Assembly: GCA_035310985.1 (NCBI GenBank)
Contig: DATGDH010000026.1
Coordinates: 1-32,762 of the forward strand
Direction of reading: 5' to 3'
Length of the DNA: 32,762 nt
From: DAHVFK01 sp035310985
Lineage (GTDB): Bacteria; Pseudomonadota; Gammaproteobacteria; Burkholderiales; SG8-39
Shown here: in pieces, positions 24,425-31,947 of the stretch
Position numbering within the stretch: position 1 is the first letter of the stretch
Layout: every line of letters starts with the position of its first letter
Notes under the pieces: generated by a model
What the model was told of the DNA's origin: nothing
The model's database searches: none
What the model saw: only the letters and a program-made list of their open reading frames with translations
Position numbers and translations under genes: made by a program

Positions 24425-25489
24425 CTAGATGCCGAGCCTGCGGCGCCAGCGCGGGATCAGGCCCTCCCGCGGCGGGTGCGGCGCGACGAAGCTGTGCGAG
24501 ACGGTCATCTCTTCGGCGCGGCCCAGGCTCACGCGCAGCTTGAGCGGCGGGAACTCGCCGTTGCGCACCTCGATCGAGTGCCTGCCCGGGCTCACCTCGA
24601 TGTGCGTGAGCGGCGGCGTGCGGCCCTTGGCGACGCCGTCGATGTACACGAAGCCTTCCGGCTTGATGTGGAAGCGGATCGACGCCGGCTTCGGCGCCGG
24701 CGGCTTCGGCCTGGGCGCCGGCTCGGCCCTTGCGTGCCGCTCAGGCTCCGCTTTCTCGCGTGGCGCGGGAGCAGGTTCGGCCTCGTGCTTGGGCTCCGGC
24801 GCGGCCGGCGCGGCGGCAGGCGGCGCAGGTGCTTCGCTCAGATTCGGGCCGGCCGGGAAGCGGCGCGCGACGAAGGGCAGGGCGAGGATCGCGAGCGAGC
24901 CGAGCGCCAGGATCACGAACGCGCGCCGGTCGCGCGGGCGCTTCGTTTTCGGCTTGAGCGTGTAGATCTCGTGGCGGCGCACGCTCGCGTCGGTCAGCTC
25001 GCCCGCCGCCGCCAGGTCGGCGGCGCGCCGCGGGCTGGTCGCCTCGAGCGCCTCGTGGAACGGCCGCGAGGCGAGCAGCCGGCCCGGGGTCGCCGCGTTC
25101 GCGAGCACTATGCCGGTGGCGACGCCGTCTCCGACGATGCCCGGGCCGCGCAGCGGATCGTTCGCCTGGCGCACCGGACCGTGGTTGACGCCGACGCACA
25201 GCGGCAGCCCGCCCGCGGCGGCCTCGCAGCGCTCGGCGAGCTCCAGCGCGGTTTGCGGCCGCGCGAGCACGACGACGGCGAGCGCGTCGGGCGCCTCGAG
25301 CACGATGCGGTCGGCGGCGGCGAGCGGCTCGATCGCCTTGGCCGCGAGCGCCTCGAGCTCGCCCTTGAGCTGCGCCTGCTCGGTCACCGGCTTGCGGCCG
25401 AAGTCCGCGAGCCTGAGCACGACCACGCTCGCCGGTACCGGTGCCGGTCCCTTCTTGTCGAGCGTCTTCTCCGCGGCTTGCGTATCCAT
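24425..25489 (-). CDS. Pseudo-cyclase / single-TM / PEGA-domain protein
   Basis: 354 residues. Residues ~20-180 resemble a class III adenylate cyclase domain (ending GVNHGPVR...GIVGDGVATGIVLANAATPGRLLAS), with possible metal Asp at 29 and 68. The N-x3-R transition-state motif after GDGVATG lacks the Arg, so catalysis is doubtful. A transmembrane helix follows at about 190-207, then an Ala/Pro/Glu/Lys linker (~215-270) and a PEGA-like domain (VYIDGVAKGRTPPLTHIEVSPGRHSIEV), commonly extracytoplasmic. It sits immediately upstream of a Ser/Thr kinase; together they look like a signalling pair. ATG 25489 is preceded by GGGGGAAGG. A much longer upstream frame would run over the GST gene. Confidence 0.85.
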   Translation of the reverse strand: MDTQAAEKTLDKKGPAPVPASVVVLRLADFGRKPVTEQAQLKGELEALAAKAIEPLAAADRIVLEAPDALAVVVLARPQTALELAERCEAAAGGLPLCVGVNHGPVRQANDPLRGPGIVGDGVATGIVLANAATPGRLLASRPFHEALEATSPRRAADLAAAGELTDASVRRHEIYTLKPKTKRPRDRRAFVILALGSLAILALPFVARRFPAGPNLSEAPAPPAAAPAAPEPKHEAEPAPAPREKAEPERHARAEPAPRPKPPAPKPASIRFHIKPEGFVYIDGVAKGRTPPLTHIEVSPGRHSIEVRNGEFPPLKLRVSLGRAEEMTVSHSFVAPHPPREGLIPRWRRRLGI

Positions 25490-25581
25490 CAGTGTCCGCC
25501 TTCCCCCAAGGCTACATTTAACACGCGATCGGCGCGGCACGCTCGGCGCTTCGCGCCGGGATGAGAAATACGCACGCGCCG

Positions 25582-26277
25582 CTAGCCGTCCAGCTCGGGG
25601 TAGTGACGGAAAATGCCCTGCTCGTTGAACGGAATGCGCCGCGGCGAGGCGAGGTAATCGCGGATTCCGGGGCGCGCGGCGATGCGCGCGTGGTGCGCGG
25701 CGACCCAGGAACGCCGGCGCTCGAGGCGCGCCATCGCGCGCGGAAAAGCGTAGCGCAGGCCGCAGATCATCTGGAAGAGGGACAGGTCGGCGTAGGTCAC
25801 GCGCGCGCCGCGGTTGCGCCCGAGCACGCCGCCGAAGTAGTCGAGGAACTTCGGCATGCGGTTCGTGCGAAAGTCCTCCGCGCGGCGCTTCGCCTCGCGC
25901 TTCTGGTCCTCGTAGTACAGGCCGCCCGCGATCGGGTGGTGCGTGTCGTGCGCCTCGACCAGCCAGTCGGCGATCGTGAGCTGCAGCTGGTGCACCCACA
26001 GCCGGTCGGCCTCGCCCTTCGGCGCGAGGCCGAGGCGCGGGCCGAGAAACTGCAGAATATTCGCGGTCTGCGCGATGACGGTCTTCCCGGCGCGCAGGAA
26101 CGGTGGCGCGAAGGGCGGGCGCCGCTGCGCGCGGCTCTGCATCAGGCGCAGCATCGCCGTCATGCCGTTCGACCGCCGCGCGACGTCCACGTAGTCGGCG
26201 CGCGCGTCCTCGAGCGCGAGGCGCACGAATTCGCCGCGTCCCTGGATCTCCGGCCAGTAATAGAGCTCGTAGCGCAT
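25582..26277 (-). CDS. Glutathione S-transferase-like protein
   Basis: 231 residues. An N-terminal thioredoxin-like half (MRYELYYWPEIQGRGEFVRLAL; AQTANILQFLGPRLGL in place of the usual ESxAI cis-Pro region) is followed by an all-helical C-terminal half (TYADLSLFQMICGLRYAFP). It belongs to the GST superfamily, closest in feel to the sigma/mu-like or PA-GST group. There is no clear Ser/Cys catalytic residue. GGAGGGA before 26277 fixes the start; an upstream ATG would add only six residues. A TATGAT -10 lies at 26307-26312. It is monocistronic, and detoxification is presumed. Confidence 0.85.
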   Translation of the reverse strand: MRYELYYWPEIQGRGEFVRLALEDARADYVDVARRSNGMTAMLRLMQSRAQRRPPFAPPFLRAGKTVIAQTANILQFLGPRLGLAPKGEADRLWVHQLQLTIADWLVEAHDTHHPIAGGLYYEDQKREAKRRAEDFRTNRMPKFLDYFGGVLGRNRGARVTYADLSLFQMICGLRYAFPRAMARLERRRSWVAAHHARIAARPGIRDYLASPRRIPFNEQGIFRHYPELDG

Positions 26278-26306
26278 GGCTCCCTCCGCGTTCACGCAAC
26301 CTGCGC

Positions 26307-26334
26307 ATCATAATCGGGTCGAGCGGCGGACCCG
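26307..26334 (-). promoter_or_regulatory. -10 box of the GST gene with an adjoining inverted repeat
   Basis: On the minus strand TATGAT (26307-26312) is a good -10 for the GST gene. Immediately upstream, CGGGTC (26315-26320), eight bases and GACCCG (26329-26334) form a perfect inverted repeat over the spacer/-35 region, a position suited to a repressor or activator site. No -35 hexamer is convincing. Confidence 0.4.
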
Positions 26335-26379
26335 CGCCGGCCGAAAAGGGGCTACAGTGTGACCCGTCAGGAGGCTGGA

Positions 26380-26583
26380 ATGGACTCAACCGAGTTGAAG
26401 CCGATCAAGTGCGCGTTCTGGTGCGGCATCCTGGAGGGCGACACGCCGCTGCCGGCGGCATGGCGCGAAGTGCGCACCGTGCGCGGCGTGTACACCACGC
26501 TGCGCGAGCCCGCGAAGAGGCACGACGCGGCCACCAACGTACCGCCTACCGGCGGGCGGCCGCCATCGCGGGGCACCGCATGA
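26380..26583 (+). CDS. Small protein of unknown function (67 aa)
   Basis: ATG 26380 has an ideal AGGAGG at 26369-26374. It encodes a short soluble protein, with IKCAFWCGILEGDTP near the N-terminus (Cys-x3-Cys) and a Pro/Gly/Arg-rich end. The start at 26380 is preferred over 26359, which lacks a ribosome site. The stop overlaps the next small gene by four bases (ATGA). I do not recognise a family. The strong ribosome site and the coupling argue that it is real. Confidence 0.6.
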   Translation: MDSTELKPIKCAFWCGILEGDTPLPAAWREVRTVRGVYTTLREPAKRHDAATNVPPTGGRPPSRGTA

Positions 26584-26774
26584 AGAAGAGCAAGGAATCG
26601 TCCAGCGCCTTCTTCCTCAGGACGCGGCCCAAGTTCCTCGACTGGGAGCCGCCGACAGAGGCCCAGCGCGCGCAGGAGGTGCAGGCGCGACGGGATGCGA
26701 AGGAGCGCGAGCTCGCCAAGGTCACGCGCCTGGAGAAGGAGCGGCGCGCAGCGAAGCAGGGCCAGCGCAGCTAG
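26580..26774 (+). CDS. Small basic coiled-coil protein (64 aa)
   Basis: The start ATG 26580 shares ATGA with the preceding small gene. The product begins MKKSKESSSAFFLRTRPKF, then is almost entirely charged (Lys/Arg/Glu/Ala), consistent with one long helix. No domain is recognised. It is followed after 23 bases by the amidase gene, so the two micro-proteins and the amidase probably share a transcript. A nucleic-acid or acidic-partner-binding role is possible from the charge, but unproven. Confidence 0.6.
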   Translation: MKKSKESSSAFFLRTRPKFLDWEPPTEAQRAQEVQARRDAKERELAKVTRLEKERRAAKQGQRS

Positions 26775-26797
26775 CGCACCACGCCGGAGAGCCGCAG

Positions 26798-28159
26798 GTG
26801 CCGACCCAGCACGAGGCCGCCGCGCTGCCGGTTCACCGGCTGGTGGGCGCTCTGGCCGAGGGCGAGATTACGTCGGTCCTGCTGGTCGAGGCGCTGCTCG
26901 AGCGCATCGGGCGCGCCGACGCGCGGCTGCACGCCTTCGTCAACGTGTATGGCGACGAGGCGCGCGCGGCGGCGGCCGCGGCGGACGTCGCGCGCCGCGC
27001 CGGGCATGCCGTCGGGCCGCTGCACGGCATCCCGGTGGCGGTGAAGGACATCGTCGAAATCGAGGGGCGCGTCACCACCGGGGGCTCGAAGGTGTGGGCC
27101 GAGCGCGTGTCGCCGGTCACCGCGGCGCTGGTGAAGCGCATGCTCGCGGCGGGCATGATCATCCTGGGCAAGACGCACTCGGTCGAGTTCGCGATGGGCA
27201 GCTTCGGCACCAATCGCCACATGGGCACGCCCTGGAACCCTTGGGACGCGGCGACGCATCGCGCGCCGGGCGGATCGAGCTCGGGCACCGGGGTGGCGGT
27301 GGCCGCGCGCCTCGCGCCCTGGGGCATCGGCACCGACACCGGCGGTTCGGTGCGCATCCCGTCGTCGTGGTGCGGCATCGTCGGCCTGAAAACCACCATC
27401 GGGCGCGTGAGCTGCGAAGGCGTGCTGCCGCTCAGCACGACGCTCGATACGCCCGGGCCGATGGCGCGCTCGGTGGAGGACGCCGCGCTGCTGTACCGGG
27501 TGCTGTCGGGCGACGATCCGTTTCCCCGGCTGCGCGCCGGCGTGCGCGGCCTGCGCCTGGCGCGCATGCCCGCGTCCGAGCGCACCGGCTGCGAGCCCGC
27601 GGTGCTCGCCGCCTACGACGCTTCGCTCGAGCTGCTCGCCGGGCTCGGCGCGACGATCGTCGACGTTGAGCTGCCGCGCCGCTTCGCCGCGATGGGTACG
27701 CTGGTCGGGCGCATCATCGGCGCGGAGGGCTACTCGTTCGTCGGCGCGCTGACCGACGACCCCTCGCTGCCGGTGGACGACGACGTGCGCCCGCGGATCG
27801 GCATCGGGCGCGGCATGAGCGCGAAGGACTACCTGCACACGCTGCGCGAGCGCGAAGCGATCAAGCGCGAGTTCGCCGCCGTGCTCGAGGACGTGGACGC
27901 GCTGCTCACGCCGACCACGGCGAGCGTGGCGCCGCCGGTCGCCTCGATCGACCAGTCGGGCACCGCCGCCGGCTTCACGCGCCCGGTGAACCTGCTCGAC
28001 TGGTGCGCGCTGGCGCTGCCGAACGGCCGCGGCGCAGCGGGCATGCCGACCTCGCTGCAGGTCGCGTGCCGCGGCAACGACGAGGCCACGGCGCTGCGCA
28101 TCGGCTGGGCCTGCGAGCAGGCCGCCGGCTGGCAGCGTGCCGCGCCGGAAGAGTGGTAA
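26798..28159 (+). CDS. Amidase (amidase-signature family)
   Basis: 453 residues from GTG 26798 with CGGAGAG upstream. The Ser-cisSer-Lys triad is visible: Lys83 in IPVAVKDI, the cis-Ser in GGSSSGTG (158-165) and nucleophile Ser184 in TDTGGSVRIPS. The family includes GatA-like, indole-acetamide and aryl-acylamide hydrolases. It lacks GatB/GatC neighbours, so tRNA amidotransferase is unlikely. It hydrolyses an amide or imide bond of unknown substrate. The diiron oxygenase gene follows after 12 bases. Confidence 0.92.
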   Translation: MPTQHEAAALPVHRLVGALAEGEITSVLLVEALLERIGRADARLHAFVNVYGDEARAAAAAADVARRAGHAVGPLHGIPVAVKDIVEIEGRVTTGGSKVWAERVSPVTAALVKRMLAAGMIILGKTHSVEFAMGSFGTNRHMGTPWNPWDAATHRAPGGSSSGTGVAVAARLAPWGIGTDTGGSVRIPSSWCGIVGLKTTIGRVSCEGVLPLSTTLDTPGPMARSVEDAALLYRVLSGDDPFPRLRAGVRGLRLARMPASERTGCEPAVLAAYDASLELLAGLGATIVDVELPRRFAAMGTLVGRIIGAEGYSFVGALTDDPSLPVDDDVRPRIGIGRGMSAKDYLHTLREREAIKREFAAVLEDVDALLTPTTASVAPPVASIDQSGTAAGFTRPVNLLDWCALALPNGRGAAGMPTSLQVACRGNDEATALRIGWACEQAAGWQRAAPEEW

Positions 28160-28171
28160 GCTGGCCGCGCC

Positions 28172-29239
28172 ATGAGCACGCTGTTCCGCTACACGCTGCC
28201 GGTCGGCGAGACCAACTGGAACTTCGGCGGCACGGGCGAGACCTCGTTCACCTGGAACTACGACGCGGCCAACGAGGACCTGCTGAAGCTCTACGCCAAG
28301 GGCAAGCAGCAGCAGTGGGACGCCGACAAGCGGATCGACTGGAGCCTGGAGGTCGATCCCGACGATCCGATGCAGATGGACGAGAGCGTGATCCCGCTCT
28401 ACGGCACGCCGCTGTGGGAGCGCATGTCCGAGACGCAGAAGTCCGACCTGCGCTACCACAGCCAGGTGTTCAACCTGTCGCAGTTCCTGCACGGCGAGCA
28501 GGGCGCGCTCATCTGCGCCGCGCGCATCGTTCAGGACGTGCCGACGATCGAGTCGAAGTTCTACGCCGCCACGCAGGTGATGGACGAGGCGCGCCACGTG
28601 GAGGCCTACCGGCGCCTGCTCACCGAGAAGTTCCGCTTCGTCTACCCGATCTCCAGGCCGCTCAAGCAGCTGATCGAGCAGGCGCTCACCGACTCGCGCT
28701 GGGACTTCACCTACCTCGGCATGCAGGTGCTGATCGAGGGCCTGGCGCTGGTCGCGTTCCAGCGGATCCGCGACTACGCCAAGAACCCGCTGTGCCGCGC
28801 GGTGAACGCCTACGTGATGCAGGACGAGGCGCGCCACGTCGCCTTCGGGCGCCTCGCGCTGCGCGAGTACTACCCGCAGCTCACCGATGCCGAGCGGCGC
28901 GAGCGCGAGGAGTTCGTGATCGAAGGCTCGATCCACCTGCGCGACCGCTTCAACTCGCCCGAGATGTGGCAGCGCCTCGGCTACGACTTCGACAAGGACG
29001 TGCTGCCGCTGCTGGAGAGCTCGGACGGGCAGGTGCGCTTCAGGAAGCGGCTGTTCAGCCGCATCGTGCCGATCGTCAAGGACATCGGCCTGTGGGGCGA
29101 GCGCGTGCAGCAGGCCTACGCGAGCTTCGGCGTGCTGCACTACGCCGAGCGCAACGCGCAGGAGATGCTCGACCACGACGCGCAGGTCGCAGAGGAGTTC
29201 GACCGGCTGCTCGGGCGCCGGGCGGAAGCGCGCGCGTGA
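28172..29239 (+). CDS. Ferritin-like diiron oxygenase/oxidase family protein
   Basis: 355 residues, helical. Two metal-binding repeats are present: Glu109 with 28 residues to Asp138-Glu139-x-x-His142 (HGEQ...MDEARH), and Glu189 with 28 residues to Asp218-Glu219-x-x-His222 (IEG...QDEARH). This double EX28DEXRH pattern is typical of diiron oxygenases such as AurF-type N-oxygenases and R2-like oxidases. No radical-tyrosine site was assigned. The substrate is unknown. Its TGA overlaps the GTG of the ParB-domain gene (GTGA), indicating tight co-expression. The N-terminal 75 residues precede the helical core. Confidence 0.87.
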   Translation: MSTLFRYTLPVGETNWNFGGTGETSFTWNYDAANEDLLKLYAKGKQQQWDADKRIDWSLEVDPDDPMQMDESVIPLYGTPLWERMSETQKSDLRYHSQVFNLSQFLHGEQGALICAARIVQDVPTIESKFYAATQVMDEARHVEAYRRLLTEKFRFVYPISRPLKQLIEQALTDSRWDFTYLGMQVLIEGLALVAFQRIRDYAKNPLCRAVNAYVMQDEARHVAFGRLALREYYPQLTDAERREREEFVIEGSIHLRDRFNSPEMWQRLGYDFDKDVLPLLESSDGQVRFRKRLFSRIVPIVKDIGLWGERVQQAYASFGVLHYAERNAQEMLDHDAQVAEEFDRLLGRRAEARA

Positions 29240-30195
29240 AGCGCGCGCCGGCCAGGCGCCGGCCGCGCAAGGCGGCCGCCGGCTCGCGCGGGCCGGCGCC
29301 GGCCGAGTGCCGCGCCGAGTCACTCGCGGGCGAGGCGGCCGAGCTGCGCGCACGCATCGAGCGCGAGGGCGGGCTGGTGGTCGGCGCGTACAACGACCCG
29401 CTCGGCGCTCAGCCGCTCATCCTCGCCGTGCTGCCGCTCGGCAAGATCGAGCCGACGCCCTTCCAGCGCGACCTCTCGGACGCGCACCACCGGCGCCTCG
29501 CCGGCGTGATCGACAAGACCGGCCTGTTCCTCGACCCGGTGATCGCCGTCACCGCGCCGGGCGAAGGCTTCTGGACGCCGAACGGCCGCCACCGCCTCGA
29601 GGCGATGCGCCGGCTCGGCGCGCGCGCGATCACCGCGCTCGTCGTGCCGCGGCGCGAGGTCGCCTGGCAGATCCTGGCCCTGAACACCGAGAAGGCGCAC
29701 AACCTGCGCGAGCGCGCGCTCGAGGTGATCCGCATCCTGCGCGGGCTGGTCGAGGAGGACGCGGCGCGCCCCGAGTCGTCGTTCGCCTTCTACCTCGAGG
29801 AAGCGTCGCTCGCCACGCTCGGGCTGTGCTACGAGCGCAACCCGAAGTTCGCCGGCGGGGCCTACAACCCGATCGTGCGGCGCCTGGAGACGTTCAGCGA
29901 CGAGCCGCTCGCCAAGGCGATGCGCGCGCACGAGAAGCACGCCGAGCAGCTGATGGCGCTCGAGGAGCGGGTCGCCGAAGTGGTGGCGAAGCTGAAAGCG
30001 CGCGGCTTCGTCAGCCCGTACCTGCGCGCCTTCGTGGTCGCGCGCATCAACCCGCTGCGCTGGGTGAAGGGCGAGCCGCCGCAGCTCGCCGAGGTGCTGA
30101 AGACGATGCGCGAGCGCGCGGCGAAGTTCAACGTCGAAAAGGTGAAGCAGGAGGACCTCGCGGGCGCCGCCGGCGCGCCGGACGAGCAGGACTGA
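29236..30195 (+). CDS. ParB/Spo0J-domain protein of unknown role
   Basis: 319 residues from GTG 29236. It has a very basic N-terminal tail (KRAPARRRPRKAAAG), then a ParB/sulfiredoxin-like N-terminal domain at about 64-145: VLPLGKIEPTPFQR, then GFWTPNGRHRLEAMRRLGARAITALVV, where GRHR corresponds to the ParB nucleotide-binding arginine patch. The following ~170 residues are helical (LNTEKAHNLRERALEVIRIL...). They do not show a clear ParB helix-turn-helix, and no parA or parS was found nearby. So it is not a standard partition protein; it may be a CTP/ATP-binding switch or nuclease-like regulator. Confidence 0.8.
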   Translation: MKRAPARRRPRKAAAGSRGPAPAECRAESLAGEAAELRARIEREGGLVVGAYNDPLGAQPLILAVLPLGKIEPTPFQRDLSDAHHRRLAGVIDKTGLFLDPVIAVTAPGEGFWTPNGRHRLEAMRRLGARAITALVVPRREVAWQILALNTEKAHNLRERALEVIRILRGLVEEDAARPESSFAFYLEEASLATLGLCYERNPKFAGGAYNPIVRRLETFSDEPLAKAMRAHEKHAEQLMALEERVAEVVAKLKARGFVSPYLRAFVVARINPLRWVKGEPPQLAEVLKTMRERAAKFNVEKVKQEDLAGAAGAPDEQD

Positions 30196-30197
30196 GC

Positions 30198-30581
30198 ATG
30201 AGCGAAGCCAACCCCTATCGAACGCCGCGCGCCAACGTCGACACCGGCGACGAGGGCCCGCAGCTGGAGCGCGTCGCCACGGGCCAGAAGCTCGTGGTCT
30301 ACGCCTTCCTCGTGTACATCGCCGCCGGCGCGCTGCGCGCGCTGGTGAGCCCCATGCTGGTGCTGCTCGCGATCCCGGCGCTCGCCATGGCGCTGATCGG
30401 CGTGTGGCGCACCGGCGCGGGCCTGGGCTGGCACGTCGCCGTGAGGATCCTGCTGCTGGTGCTGATGTTCGTGCCGCTCATCAACCTGATCGTGCTGCTC
30501 GTCGTGAGCAGTCGCGCGACCCGCGCATTGCGTGACGCGGGCTATCGGGTAGGATTGCTGGGCGCGTCGAAGAAGGCCTGA
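30198..30581 (+). CDS. Small membrane protein with NPY-TP start
   Basis: 127 residues, ATG 2 bases after the ParB-domain stop. The N-terminus MSEANPYRTPRANV is a recurrent pattern in small bacterial membrane proteins. It is followed by about three hydrophobic segments (36-50, 53-70, 79-102) and a short charged tail. No catalytic motif. Position links it to the amidase/diiron/ParB run. The function is unknown. Confidence 0.75.
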   Translation: MSEANPYRTPRANVDTGDEGPQLERVATGQKLVVYAFLVYIAAGALRALVSPMLVLLAIPALAMALIGVWRTGAGLGWHVAVRILLLVLMFVPLINLIVLLVVSSRATRALRDAGYRVGLLGASKKA

Positions 30582-30608
30582 GCGGCGCGCGGGACGGCGG
30601 AGGGGAAC

Positions 30609-31007
30609 GTGACGATACGCGTCGTCAGGCTCGGTACAGCGCGCATTCCCGGCGAGGGCACGCGCATCGGCACCGTGCGCCGGCCGCCGCGCGGCGTGCC
30701 GAAGTCGAAGTTTGCATCCGAGAACTGGTACGACGTATGGTTTCCGACGCTCGCGCCGAGTGTGCCGGCGATGCACGCGGCGCAGAAAGCGCAGACCGAG
30801 CAGGAGTGGCGCGCGTTCGAGAGGAAGTACCGCGCGGAGATGGCCAGACCCGAGGCGAGCCGCGCGCTCGACGTGCTCGCGGCGCTGTCGCGCCACGCGG
30901 ATTTCTCGGTCGGCTGCTACTGCGAGGACGAGGCACGCTGCCACCGCTCGGTGCTGCGCGAGCTGCTCGCCGAGCGCGGCGCGTCGCTCGCGCAGGCCGC
31001 GCGATGA
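30609..31007 (+). CDS. DUF488-family protein
   Basis: 132 residues from GTG 30609 with GGAGGGG as ribosome site. It matches the DUF488 (YeaO-like) pattern: N-terminal VVRLGTARIPGEGTRIGTVRRPPRG, a central W..FPTLAPS loop, EWRAFERKYRAEM, and the cysteine cluster GCYCEDEARCHRSVL near the C-terminus (Cys-x-Cys...Cys-His). Family function is not established. Its TGA shares ATGA with the next gene, so the two are coupled. Confidence 0.85.
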   Translation: MTIRVVRLGTARIPGEGTRIGTVRRPPRGVPKSKFASENWYDVWFPTLAPSVPAMHAAQKAQTEQEWRAFERKYRAEMARPEASRALDVLAALSRHADFSVGCYCEDEARCHRSVLRELLAERGASLAQAAR

Positions 31008-31375
31008 GCTACCAGCTGAAGATCGAGCAGAAGCCGGGCTTTCTGCACGCCGTGGCCACCGGGCGCAACACCCGGGAGAACGTGCAGCGCTACCTGCAGG
31101 ACGTGCTGCGCGAATGCCTGGCGCGCGGCTGCGGACGCGTGCTGATCGAGGAACGGCTCGAGGGGCCGCGGCTCGAGACGGGCGACGTGTTCGACATCGC
31201 GTCGCAGGGCGCCGCGCGCGGCGGCACGACGCTGTCGGCCATCGCCTACGTCGACGTGAATGCGCAGGGCCCGCTGATGACGTTCGCCGAGGATGTCGCG
31301 GTCAACCGCGGCGTGCGCGTGCGCGTGTTCGGCACGGTCGCCGACGCGGAGCGCTGGCTGCGTCAGCTCTCGTAG
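31004..31375 (+). CDS. SpoIIAA/STAS-like small protein
   Basis: 123 residues, start overlapping the DUF488 stop. The alternating strand-helix pattern (MSYQLKIEQKPGFLHAVATG, RVLIEERLEG, GTTLSAIAYVDV, RVRVFGTVADAERWL) fits a SpoIIAA-like/STAS-like fold; the final VFGTVADAERWL is a typical closing strand-helix. The assignment is by pattern only. It lies last in the plus-strand run and overlaps the YdcH gene by 13 bases at its end. Confidence 0.7.
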   Translation: MSYQLKIEQKPGFLHAVATGRNTRENVQRYLQDVLRECLARGCGRVLIEERLEGPRLETGDVFDIASQGAARGGTTLSAIAYVDVNAQGPLMTFAEDVAVNRGVRVRVFGTVADAERWLRQLS

Positions 31376-31608
31376 TTGCGCAGGATCCTGTAGATCTCGT
31401 CCTTGATGCGCAGGCGCTTCTTCTTCAATTCCTCGAACTCGAAATCCTGGAACGGCCTGTCGTTCTCCTCGATGTCGACGATCTCGCCGTTCACCTGGTT
31501 GTACTGCTGGAACAACACCGTGAGCCGGTCGTCGCGGCTGCCCACCTCGTGCATCAGGCCGGCGTACTCGGGGAACTCGTGATCGAGATCGTGAGGAAGG
31601 ATCTGCAT
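31363..31608 (-). CDS. YdcH-family (DUF465) protein
   Basis: 81 residues. It shows the YdcH/DUF465 pattern: HDLDHEFPEYAGLMHEVGSRDDRLTVLFQQYNQVNGEI, then an ELKKKRLRIKDEIYRILRNY helix. Such proteins are small, helical and of unknown function, widespread in Proteobacteria. Here it is slightly extended by a Gln/Asn/Glu-rich linker. Base composition is less GC-rich than neighbours. It is monocistronic on the minus strand. Confidence 0.88.
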   Translation of the reverse strand: MQILPHDLDHEFPEYAGLMHEVGSRDDRLTVLFQQYNQVNGEIVDIEENDRPFQDFEFEELKKKRLRIKDEIYRILRNYES

Positions 31609-31669
31609 GCCGGGGCTCCTGCGCTGGGGTTGCGCAAGTATGCCCCGGCCGCCCGGCCGCGGTAAACGG

Positions 31670-31921
31670 CTAATCGCGCCGGCGCTTGCCCGAGGCGAGC
31701 TCGGAGCGGATGCGATTCACCTCGCGCCGCACGGCGTTCAGCTCGGCGGCCGCGGCGCCGGCGCGCAGCACCAGCGCCTCCATCATGGCTTCAGGCTCGA
31801 GCAAGGGCTCGAAGCCGGCGAGCGCGAGCTGCGCCTCGTGGAACTCAGCCACCGCGCGCTGCCAGCGCTCGAGCAAGCGCTGTTCCTCCTCCCGCCAAGC
31901 CTTGAGTAGCTTCTCGACCAT
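31670..31921 (-). CDS. Coiled-coil protein of unknown function (83 aa)
   Basis: The product is a continuous charged helix (MVEKLLKAWREEEQRLLERW, ..., LNAVRREVNRIRSELASGKRRRD), most likely a coiled coil, with a short break at EPLLEPEAMM. ATG 31921 is used; an ATG at 31945 would add eight hydrophobic residues. Neither has a clear ribosome site. The C-terminus is strongly basic. No family recognised. The 61-base gap to ydcH (31609-31669) shows no feature. Confidence 0.55.
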   Translation of the reverse strand: MVEKLLKAWREEEQRLLERWQRAVAEFHEAQLALAGFEPLLEPEAMMEALVLRAGAAAAELNAVRREVNRIRSELASGKRRRD

Positions 31922-31947
31922 GGAAACGGCCAGCAACCCTAACACAA

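Noticed and set aside
26771..29353. 860-residue open frame on the minus strand
   Set aside because: It covers the amidase and diiron genes in antisense, with a His/Arg/Val shadow composition and no motif.
29236..30195. Plasmid or chromosome partition locus (origin nearby)
   Set aside because: No parA, no parS-like palindrome, no dnaA boxes or AT-rich origin region were found around it.
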